From: Actinomycetota bacterium
GTDB lineage: Bacteria; Actinomycetota; Acidimicrobiia; Acidimicrobiales; CADCSY01
DNA: 19,793 bases
Assembly (NCBI GenBank): GCA_019348335.1
Contig: JAHWJR010000014.1
Coordinates: forward strand, 1 to 19,793
Reading direction: 5' to 3'
Each line of letters starts with the position of its first letter. Within the stretch, counting starts at the first letter, position 1. Made by a program: the position numbers and the translations under genes. Under the pieces are notes generated by a model. That model saw nothing but the letters and a program-made list of their open reading frames with translations. It was not told where the DNA came from and made no database searches. Shown one piece after another: positions 13,421-19,793 of this stretch.

Positions 13421-14116
13421 ATGGCCACTGTCGAGATCGTCCCGTCCGTGCTCCCTGCCGACTTCTCCCGCCTGGGTGAGGAGGCGGTGGCGCTCGAGGA
13501 AGCTGGGGTCGACCGCATCCAGTGGGACGTCATGGACGGGCGCTTCGTGCCCAACCTCACCTTCGGCCCCGACGTGATCGCCGCCGTCCGGCCCCACGTG
13601 TCGGTCCCGTTCGAGGCCCACCTGATGGTCGAGCACCCCGAGGAGCTGCTCCACCGCTACGTCGAGGCCGGCTGCGAGCTGGTCATCCTCCATGCCGAGT
13701 CGACGATCCACCTGCACCGAGCCCTCACCATGGTGGCGGACTGTGGGGGGAAGGCGGCCGTGGCCCTCAACCCCTCGACGCCGGCCGAGGCCGTGCGCGA
13801 CGTCCTCGACCTGGTCGACATGGTGCTGGTCATGACCGTCAACCCGGGCTTCGGCGGCCAGGCCTACATCGCCTCCATGGAGCCCAAGGTTGCCCAGGTC
13901 GCCGAGATGATCGCTGCCAGCGGGCACGCCGTCGACATCGAGGTCGACGGCGGCATCAGCCCGAAGACCATCGCCGGGGCGGCCGGCGCCGGCGCCAACA
14001 TCCTCGTGGCCGGCAGCGCCCTCTACAAGGACCCCGAGGGCCTCAAGCACGCCGTGGCCGACCTGCGCGAGCGGGCCGAAGCCGCCTACTCGCAGCGAGC
14101 GGGCTCAGCCGCCTGA
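13421..14116 (+). CDS. rpe: Ribulose-phosphate 3-epimerase
   Basis: A 231-residue TIM barrel that interconverts ribulose 5-phosphate and xylulose 5-phosphate in the pentose phosphate pathway. Signatures are PSVLPADFSRLGEE, WDVMDGRFVPNLTFGP with catalytic D36, HLMVEHPEEL with metal ligand H67, VMTVNPGFGGQAYI and VDGGI with D176, plus the phosphate-binding AGSALY near residue 200. The usual first metal-ligand histidine two residues before D36 is Q34 here. All other active-site residues are present, so I expect activity but cannot prove it. ATG 13421 is chosen because it matches the family N-terminus and lies 6 nt after a TATGAT element. It converges with the aconitase gene. Confidence 0.95.
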   Translation: MATVEIVPSVLPADFSRLGEEAVALEEAGVDRIQWDVMDGRFVPNLTFGPDVIAAVRPHVSVPFEAHLMVEHPEELLHRYVEAGCELVILHAESTIHLHRALTMVADCGGKAAVALNPSTPAEAVRDVLDLVDMVLVMTVNPGFGGQAYIASMEPKVAQVAEMIAASGHAVDIEVDGGISPKTIAGAAGAGANILVAGSALYKDPEGLKHAVADLRERAEAAYSQRAGSAA

Positions 14117-14160
14117 GGCGGTGGCGGTGCAGCCGCCACCGTGCCAGGCGCAGCGCCTCA
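14114..14160. terminator. Hairpin between rpe and acn that contains both stop codons
   Basis: A 9-bp stem (14119-14127 with 14133-14141, loop TGCAG) lies inside an outer inverted repeat, TGAGGCG (14114-14120) and CGCCTCA (14154-14160). The outer arms include the stop codons of rpe and of the convergent aconitase. It probably terminates both transcripts. Confidence 0.6.
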
Positions 14161-16125
14161 GGAGGTCGCGGGGGCGGCGGGGGCGACCCGCCGGCGGTGC
14201 AGCGTGATGAGGGAGCCGGCCAGCATCACCTCGACCTGGCGAGGTGACAGGGCGTGCTCCACGGCGAACGACGTGCCCTTGGTCCGGTTCTCGATCGTGA
14301 GGTCGAGCCCGCCGCGGACCCGCTCGGCCACCTCTTCCAGGTGGAGCTCGTCGCCGGCCTCCACCGAGTCGTAGTCGGAGGACTCGATGAAGGTCAGCGG
14401 CAGCACGCCGAAGTTGACCAGGTTCTGCCAGTGGATGCGGGCGAAGGACCGGGCGATCACCGCCCGCAGCCCCAGGTAGCGGGGCGCCAGCACGGCGTGC
14501 TCCCGGCTCGAGCCCTGGCCGTAGTTGTGGCCGGCCACGAGGAGGTGCCCGCCGGTGTCCTTGACCGCCAGGGCCCGGTCGCTGTAGCTGTCGTCGACCT
14601 GCCAGAAGGCGAAGTCGGCGATGCGGGGGATGTTGCTGCGGAACGGCAGCACCTGAGCCCCGGCCGGAAGGATCTCGTCGGTCGAGACGTCGTCGCCCAT
14701 CTTCAGCAGGACGGGCCCGGTGATGTGGTCGGTCAGCACGTCGAACTCGGGCAGTGAGGCGATGTTGGGCCCCTTCACCAACTCGACCGAGCGGTTGTCG
14801 TCGCCCGGCAGGGGCGGCACCAGCATGGCGGTGTTGACGTAGCTCTTGGCCGGCAGGCGAAATCGCGGATAGGGCATGTCGAGGGTCCGCGGATCGGTGA
14901 TGACGCCGGTGAGCGCCGAGGCGGTCGCCGTCTCGGGGCTGCAGAGGTAGACCTTGTCCTCCTTGGTGCCGGAGCGACCGGGGAAGTTCCGGGGCATGGT
15001 GCGCAGGCTGATCTCGTTGGTCGCCGGCGCCTGCCCCATGCCGATGCACCCCATGCAGCCCGACTGGTGGATGCGGCCGCCGGCAGCGATGAGGTCGAGC
15101 AGATAGCCCTCGCTGGCCAGGGTCTCCAGGGTCTGGCGAGAGGCGGGGTTGATGTCGAAGCTCACCCGGTCGTGGGTCTGGCGGCCCTTGACCATCATCG
15201 CCGGCACGGCCAGGTCGCGCAGGCCGGGGTTGGCCGAGGAGCCCAACACCGTCTGGTAGATCTCCAGCCCGGCGACCTCCCGGACCGGCACCACGTTGCC
15301 GGGGCTGGACGGCTTGGCGATGAGCGGCTCGAGGGTGGAGAGGTCGATCTCCTCCTCCAGGTCGTAGCCGGCGCCGGGGTCGGCCACCAGCTCCACCCAG
15401 TCGCCGCCCCGCTCCTCGGACTCGAGGAAGCGGCGGACCTCGGCGTCGCTCGGGAAGACCGTGGTGGTGGCGCCGAGCTCGGCCCCCATGTTGGCGATGA
15501 CGTGGCGGTCCATGGCGCTCAGGCCCTCGAGCCCGGGCCCGTGGTACTCGAGGATCTTGCCCACGCCGCCCTTGACCCCGTGGCGACGCAGCATCTCCAG
15601 GATGACGTCCTTGGCGCTGACCCATTCAGGCAGCTCGCCGACCAGGCGCACGCCCCAGATCGCCGGCATCTTGGTGTAAAGGGGCTCGCCGGCCATGGCC
15701 ATGGCCACTTCGAGCCCGCCGGCGCCGATGGCGAGCATCCCGATGGCCCCCGCCGCCGGGGTGTGGCTGTCGGAGCCCAGCATGGTCTTGCCCGGCACGC
15801 CGAAGCGCTGCTGGTGCACCGGGTGGCTGACCCCGTTGCCGGGCTTGGAGTACCACAGCCCGAAACGCTGGGCCGCGCTGCGCAGGAACAGGTGGTCGTC
15901 GGCGTTCTTGTAATCGGCCTGGAGGAGGTTGTGGTCGACGTACTGGACCGAGACCTCGGTACGGACTCGGGGCAGTTCCATGGCCTCCAGCTCGAGCATG
16001 ACCATGGTGCCGGTGGCGTCCTGGGTCAGCGTCTGGTCGATGCGGATGCCGATCTCCTCGCCCTGGGCGACGCTGCCCTCGACGAGGTGGGACGAGATCA
16101 GCTTCTGGGCCACGTTCTGCGCCAT
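14158..16125 (-). CDS. acn: Aconitate hydratase
   Basis: A 655-residue aconitase for the citrate/isocitrate step of the TCA cycle, with the order of mitochondrial-type enzymes. The N-terminal domains include the substrate segment LGSDSHTPAAGAIGMLAIGA (116-135) and the cluster cysteines C357 and C360 (SGCMGCIGMGQ). A linker leads to the swivel domain (about 476-600) with GDDVSTDEILPAGA and GHNYGQGSSREHA (catalytic Ser in GSSREH). The length suits the shorter bacterial form I recall as the Aquifex type. The first cluster ligand, normally Cys in an IGSCTN-like motif, is S297 in LGSSANPGLRDL. It starts at ATG 16125, only 6 nt after a TAGGTT -10-like element and without a ribosome site. It lies 52 bp downstream of the nuclease-helicase gene on the same strand. 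Confidence 0.93.
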   Translation of the reverse strand: MAQNVAQKLISSHLVEGSVAQGEEIGIRIDQTLTQDATGTMVMLELEAMELPRVRTEVSVQYVDHNLLQADYKNADDHLFLRSAAQRFGLWYSKPGNGVSHPVHQQRFGVPGKTMLGSDSHTPAAGAIGMLAIGAGGLEVAMAMAGEPLYTKMPAIWGVRLVGELPEWVSAKDVILEMLRRHGVKGGVGKILEYHGPGLEGLSAMDRHVIANMGAELGATTTVFPSDAEVRRFLESEERGGDWVELVADPGAGYDLEEEIDLSTLEPLIAKPSSPGNVVPVREVAGLEIYQTVLGSSANPGLRDLAVPAMMVKGRQTHDRVSFDINPASRQTLETLASEGYLLDLIAAGGRIHQSGCMGCIGMGQAPATNEISLRTMPRNFPGRSGTKEDKVYLCSPETATASALTGVITDPRTLDMPYPRFRLPAKSYVNTAMLVPPLPGDDNRSVELVKGPNIASLPEFDVLTDHITGPVLLKMGDDVSTDEILPAGAQVLPFRSNIPRIADFAFWQVDDSYSDRALAVKDTGGHLLVAGHNYGQGSSREHAVLAPRYLGLRAVIARSFARIHWQNLVNFGVLPLTFIESSDYDSVEAGDELHLEEVAERVRGGLDLTIENRTKGTSFAVEHALSPRQVEVMLAGSLITLHRRRVAPAAPATS

Positions 16126-16131
16126 GCGAGC

Positions 16132-16137
16132 AACCTA
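16132..16137 (-). promoter_or_regulatory. -10 element for leaderless acn mRNA
   Basis: On the minus strand TAGGTT (TANNNT type) ends 6 nt before the acn ATG at 16125, the same spacing as at rpe. No Shine-Dalgarno sequence and no clear -35 are present. Confidence 0.4.
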
Positions 16138-16177
16138 GCGCCGACACCCGCCGGCTCCCCAGGTGAGCCGCGATCGG

Positions 16178-19100
16178 TCACACCGAGGCGGCCACGGCGT
16201 CGACGCGCTCGGCCGACTCGGCGAAGCGGCACAGGGCGTTGACCAGCCGGAGCTGCTCGACGCGGTGGCAGCGGGTGTGGAGCAGCGCCGGGTTGCACAC
16301 CAACACGGCGAGCGTGCGGGCCCGGGACACCGCCACGTTGAGGCGGTTGAGGCTGAAGAGGAAGTCGATCCCCCGGGGCACGTCGTCGGCCGAGGAGCTG
16401 GCCATGGAGTAGACGACGACGGGCGCCTCCTGCCCCTGGAAGCGGTCGACCGTGCCCACCCGGGCGCCGGCCGGCAGCACCGACTCCAGCTCGGCCACCT
16501 GGGCGTTGTAGGGGGCGATCACCAGCACGTCGGCGACGGTGAGCGGGCGCCGGTGACCGTGGCAGTCGGTGGAGGGCCGTCCGAGCAGTGCCCTCACCAC
16601 GCCGGCCACCGCCGCCGCCTCCTCGGGGGAGCGGGTGCGGTTGCCGGTGGCGGTGACGGGGAGCCACCGCAGGCCGGCGCCGGCCACCACTGGGCCCTCG
16701 CCCACCAGTTGGTGCTCGCAGGCGGGATCGGCCCCGAGCCTGCCTCCGTAGGCGATCTCGGACACGAAGCGGCACACCGTCGGGTGCATGCGGAAGCTGC
16801 GGGACAAGAACAGCCCCCGCTCGGGCGGGAGGGTGTCGTCGTCGCCCAGCACATGGCCCAGGGCCGAGGCGCCGGCGCCCGGGGGGTGGATGCCCCGCGA
16901 CGGTTGCGGCAGCTGCTGGGGGTCGCCCAGGAGCACCAGGTTGTCGGCGGCGGCGGCCACGGCCACGGCATTGGCCAGCGGGAACTGCCCGGCCTCGTCG
17001 ACCACGAGGAGGTCGAAGGCGCCGGCCAGCTCGTCCCGGGCGAACAACCACGGGGTCCCGCCCACCACGTCGACCTCGCCGGCGTCGAGGGCGGCGAGGA
17101 CCCGGCCGTTGTCGCCGGCCGTCTCGGCCAGGGGAGCGCAGGCGCGGCCCCCGCCGCTGGTGCGCTGCAGCACGCGCACCCCGGCCCCTTCGGCCCCGCT
17201 CCGCTCGCACACGGCGTCGAGCAAGTTGGCCACGGCATGGTGGCTGGGGGCGCTCACGCCCACGCGCCGCCCGTTGCGGACGGCATCGACGATGACGGCG
17301 GCGGCGGTGAAGGTCTTGCCCGAGCCCGGCGGCCCCTGCACGGGCAGGTAGCCGCCGGCCAGGCGGGGCACCAGCCGGCGGGCTGCGTCCACGGACGCTT
17401 CGCCCGGTTGCTGGAGTGGCTGGCCCGGAGGGTGGCCGGCGATGGCCGGCGACCGACCGGCCAGGAGATCGAGCGCCACGCCGTGACCACCCGGCGGGCG
17501 GATGGGGCCACCACCGGCGCCGGCACGAGCGACGGCCTCCCCTACTCGGGCAACCGCCTGGCGCAGCAACGTGGTGCCGAGCGGCGGCGCCGGCACCAGG
17601 GCCCGCGGGTGCGGCGCGGCAGAGCCCTTGCCCCGCTTGAGGTCGACCGTGCCGGCGGACGGGTCGAGGGCCCACACCTCGCCGGCCGGCTTCCCGGTGC
17701 GGGGGTCGACGGGGTGGTCACCCACCCGGACCTTGTGCTCCTGGGGCTCGAACCGGTAGCGGTGGACGCACGACCGGTCGATCTCCCCCACCATGCCCTC
17801 GTAGGCCAGCGGGGCGAGCGACTCGTGGTCGTCGGTCAGCTCGTCGTCGGAGCCGGCCAGCCGGTCGAACCATGCCCACCACTCGGACCTGGCCTCACGC
17901 CGGTGCCAGTCCAGGACGTCGGACAAGAGGCGCCTGGCCCGCTGTTCGGCGTCGTCGCCGGTGCGGTCGTCGGGGAGGCCGGCGGTGAGCCTGGCCGCCA
18001 GGGCCGCCGTGCGCTCGTCCGCCTCGGCGAGCGAGGCGGACGGTGCCCCGGTGACCGGGAGCGGCCGGGAGAGCTGGCGGCCGTCGAGCGCCTCCAGTTC
18101 GGACCGCCGGTCCTCGAGCCAGTCACGCAGGGCCAGGGTCGAGCGGCAATCGTCCTCGTTGTAGGCCCGGATGGCCTCCAGGATCGAGGGCCGGGGCGAG
18201 GCCAGCCACTGCTCGTAGGCCACGATGCTCGAACCGCCGTCGGTGATCTCCCCCTCCCGAGGATCGAGGTAGAGCGGCTCCAGCTTCTTGAGCCCGTAGC
18301 CCTCCTGGGACACGAGCACCCCCTGGCGCACCACCCGGTAGAGGTCGACGAACACCTGCCCCCGCAGCAGCCGGTCGACCTCGGCCTCCCGGGTGGCGTA
18401 GCGGCTCATCAGCTTCTTGAGGGCGGTCACCTCGTAGGGCGCGTAGTGGTAGACGTGCAGGTCGGGGTCGTCAGCCAGACCGGCCACCACGAGGTCGACG
18501 AAGGCTTCGAAGGCGGCCTTCTCCTCAGGCGGCGAGTGGGCCCAGAACCCGGTGTACGCCGGCGGACCGCCGCCCGACGCGCGCCCGACCACCCCGAAGA
18601 GGTACTCGAGCCCGCCGTCGCCGGCCCATGGGTCGCCCTCGATGTCGAAGAACAGGTCGCCGGGCGACGGCGAGGGCAGCAGCGCCAGGCCGCGGTCGTC
18701 CTCCGGCGGTAGGCGGAGGCGGTGGCGCACCCGCCCGTCGGCCTCCTGCGCCTTCTGGAGCCGGGCCTGCTCACCCAGGCGGTCGAGGCTGGCCTGGCCC
18801 AGGCCGGGCACCGGCGAACCCGGCGCCAGCGCCGCCAGGTCGGCCACCGTGCCCACGCCGGCCCGGGCGAGCTTGGCGGCGAGGTCACCGCGCATGCCGG
18901 CAACGAGCGAGAGGTGGTCGTCGCGCCGGCGGCGCGCGTCGCAGCGCCGAGCCCACGCGCAGCGCTCGCAGCGCTTCACCCGATCGGGGTATGGCGCCGG
19001 CCCCGTCGCGTCGACCGCACGCTCGAGGCGCTGCATGGCGACCCGGTAGTAGGCCAGAGCGTCGGCCACCCGGTGCCGGTGGTGCTCGCCGTCGCCGGTG

Positions 19101-19618
19101 ACGACCACCATCGCCTCGGGCCAGGTGCCCTGGATGCGGGCGACCTGCTCGCTGTAGGCGCACAGCTGCAGCAGCGCTTCGGGCGTGGGCCGGCGAGCGA
19201 GCTTGGTGTCGACCACCTCGTAGCTCCACGGGCCCAGATGGCTGGGGGTGCCGACGCGCACGAGGAAGTCGGCGTGCCCACGCCAGCGCCCGTCGAAGAA
19301 GGTGGCCTGGTAGACCACCTCGGCGCCGGCGCGCATCGCCCGGGCGGTCGCCGCCGCAGCCGCCCGGAGCTGGTCGCCCGCCGGACCGGCGCGCCCGATG
19401 CGCACGACGCTGCGTCCCTCGGCGGCGAGGCGGGCCAACTCCGACCGCTCGTGCTCGTCGCCCCGGCGACGGAGCACCTCGCCCTCGGGGTCGTCGTGCT
19501 CCGGTCGGGCCAGCTGGCCCGCCGCCACCTGGCGCTCGAGCCGGGTGAGGTGCCCGCAGGCCAGGAAGTCGACCAGGTCGCTGGGGCTGAGCACCAGCGA
19601 CCCGTCCACCACGTTCAC
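16178..19618 (-). CDS. RecB-like nuclease / RNase H-like exonuclease / SF1 helicase fusion (TM0106-like)
   Basis: About 1,146 residues (numbered from GTG 19618). (a) A RecB/Cas4-like PD-(D/E)XK nuclease, residues 10-235: D117 (GHADFLVRV), D137-T-K139 (YEVVDTKLA), Q151 and Y155 (LQLCAYSE). Four cysteines (C21, C217, C220, C226) are placed as in iron-sulfur Cas4/AddB nucleases. (b) A predicted RNase H-fold exonuclease, about 320-505: D325 and E327 (FFDIEGDPW), D425 (VFVDLYRVV), D489-D490 (YNEDDCRSTL). (c) An SF1 (Upf1/Dna2-like) helicase, about 735-1125: Walker A GPPGSGKT (762-769), DEAGQ (874-878), LGDPQQLPQ, SRSFRMHP, VGTVDRFQGQE, NVAVSRAR. All catalytic motifs look intact. It is probably a DNA-processing or repair enzyme whose biological role is not established. 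An in-frame TTG at 19705 lies inside the upstream terminator stem, so I prefer GTG 19618, which lacks a ribosome site but has CATACT 7 nt upstream. Confidence 0.88.
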   Translation of the reverse strand: MNVVDGSLVLSPSDLVDFLACGHLTRLERQVAAGQLARPEHDDPEGEVLRRRGDEHERSELARLAAEGRSVVRIGRAGPAGDQLRAAAAATARAMRAGAEVVYQATFFDGRWRGHADFLVRVGTPSHLGPWSYEVVDTKLARRPTPEALLQLCAYSEQVARIQGTWPEAMVVVTGDGEHHRHRVADALAYYRVAMQRLERAVDATGPAPYPDRVKRCERCAWARRCDARRRRDDHLSLVAGMRGDLAAKLARAGVGTVADLAALAPGSPVPGLGQASLDRLGEQARLQKAQEADGRVRHRLRLPPEDDRGLALLPSPSPGDLFFDIEGDPWAGDGGLEYLFGVVGRASGGGPPAYTGFWAHSPPEEKAAFEAFVDLVVAGLADDPDLHVYHYAPYEVTALKKLMSRYATREAEVDRLLRGQVFVDLYRVVRQGVLVSQEGYGLKKLEPLYLDPREGEITDGGSSIVAYEQWLASPRPSILEAIRAYNEDDCRSTLALRDWLEDRRSELEALDGRQLSRPLPVTGAPSASLAEADERTAALAARLTAGLPDDRTGDDAEQRARRLLSDVLDWHRREARSEWWAWFDRLAGSDDELTDDHESLAPLAYEGMVGEIDRSCVHRYRFEPQEHKVRVGDHPVDPRTGKPAGEVWALDPSAGTVDLKRGKGSAAPHPRALVPAPPLGTTLLRQAVARVGEAVARAGAGGGPIRPPGGHGVALDLLAGRSPAIAGHPPGQPLQQPGEASVDAARRLVPRLAGGYLPVQGPPGSGKTFTAAAVIVDAVRNGRRVGVSAPSHHAVANLLDAVCERSGAEGAGVRVLQRTSGGGRACAPLAETAGDNGRVLAALDAGEVDVVGGTPWLFARDELAGAFDLLVVDEAGQFPLANAVAVAAAADNLVLLGDPQQLPQPSRGIHPPGAGASALGHVLGDDDTLPPERGLFLSRSFRMHPTVCRFVSEIAYGGRLGADPACEHQLVGEGPVVAGAGLRWLPVTATGNRTRSPEEAAAVAGVVRALLGRPSTDCHGHRRPLTVADVLVIAPYNAQVAELESVLPAGARVGTVDRFQGQEAPVVVYSMASSSADDVPRGIDFLFSLNRLNVAVSRARTLAVLVCNPALLHTRCHRVEQLRLVNALCRFAESAERVDAVAASV

Positions 19619-19663
19619 GGGCTTCAGTATGACGAGCCCCTGTGACGGGCCCGACCCTCGCCT

Positions 19664-19708
19664 TCTTTGTCGGCTCACCCCCCGCCAGGGTGGGTCATCC
19701 GACAAAGA
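19664..19708 (-). terminator. Terminator hairpin downstream of clpP
   Basis: TCTTTGTCGG (19664-19673) is repeated in inverse as CCGACAAAGA (19699-19708), 10 perfect pairs. A further ACCC/GGGT pairing inside follows a 3-nt internal loop. It lies 11 bp after the clpP stop on the minus strand and ahead of the nuclease-helicase start. Confidence 0.65.
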
Positions 19709-19719
19709 GCGGTGAGGGG

Positions 19720-19793
19720 TCAGCTTCCGGACTCGCCTCGCTTGGAGATCACGTGGTCGATCTGGCCGTACTCCTGGGCCTCTTCGGCGGTGA
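19720..19793 (-). CDS. clpP: ATP-dependent Clp protease proteolytic subunit, C-terminal end only
   Basis: Only the last 23 full codons are in the window: TAEEAQEYGQIDHVISKRGE, then SGS and a stop at 19720-19722. The T-A-E-E-A-x-E-Y-G-x-I-D-x-V-I-S pattern is characteristic of the ClpP C-terminus, where the final helix follows the active-site domain. The serine, histidine and aspartate catalytic residues lie outside the window. The gene enters from the right edge and ends in a hairpin, so it is a separate transcription unit from the nuclease-helicase gene. Confidence 0.85.
   Translation of the reverse strand, partial: TAEEAQEYGQIDHVISKRGESGS

Noticed and set aside
16163..18712. 849-codon open frame opposite the nuclease-helicase
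   Set aside because: It is an antisense shadow without domains, while the minus-strand frame contains every helicase motif.
1..19793. CRISPR array, insertion sequence or phage region
   Set aside because: No regularly spaced repeats, terminal inverted repeats with a transposase, or phage structural genes were found. The Cas4-like nuclease domain belongs to a fused helicase protein, not to a Cas operon.

Overview
This is a GC-rich chromosomal window (I estimate about 70% G+C) with strong G/C preference at third codon positions, GTG as well as ATG starts, GTGA/TGATG gene overlaps and several candidate leaderless promoters. Together with a zinc-anti-sigma (RskA-like) ECF module and TetR, PadR and MarR regulators, this points to an actinobacterium. 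A non-model lineage such as Acidimicrobiia is my guess, not something the sequence proves. I see no transposase, integrase, phage gene or CRISPR array.

Layout. (1) 1-4135, minus strand: a TetR regulator, then an SDR dehydrogenase, an SRPBCC-domain protein, a carotenoid-desaturase-like FAD oxidoreductase and an apparently frameshifted sulfotransferase-like gene running off the left edge. This looks like one regulated oxidation and conjugation pathway. (2) 4136-5132, plus strand: after a 233-bp divergent promoter region, a PadR regulator translationally coupled to a small YdeI-like protein. (3) 5170-5558: tRNA-Arg(UCU) on the minus strand, then tRNA-His(GUG) and tRNA-Lys(CUU) on the plus strand with a hairpin after tRNA-Lys. 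(4) 5606-8652: a small unrecognised membrane or secreted protein and a CPA2 cation/proton antiporter fused to tandem UspA-like domains, ended by a 17-bp perfect hairpin. (5) 8725-12002: a YceI protein divergent from a MarR regulator, with a probable operator between them. The MarR gene is followed by a heme-oxygenase-like diiron enzyme and an overlapping family-2 glycosyltransferase. (6) 11956-13337, minus strand: an ECF sigma factor (SigK-like) and its membrane anti-sigma factor. (7) 13421-16125: ribulose-phosphate 3-epimerase and, convergent to it, an aconitase, both preceded by leaderless-type -10 elements. (8) 16178-19793, minus strand: a very large RecB-like nuclease / RNase H-like exonuclease / SF1 helicase fusion and, at the right edge, the last residues of ClpP with its terminator hairpin.

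Housekeeping genes (tRNAs, rpe, acn, clpP) are interleaved with accessory modules. The least explained parts are the MarR-controlled diiron enzyme plus glycosyltransferase pair, the TetR-led operon, and the aconitase, whose first canonical iron-sulfur cysteine is a serine.
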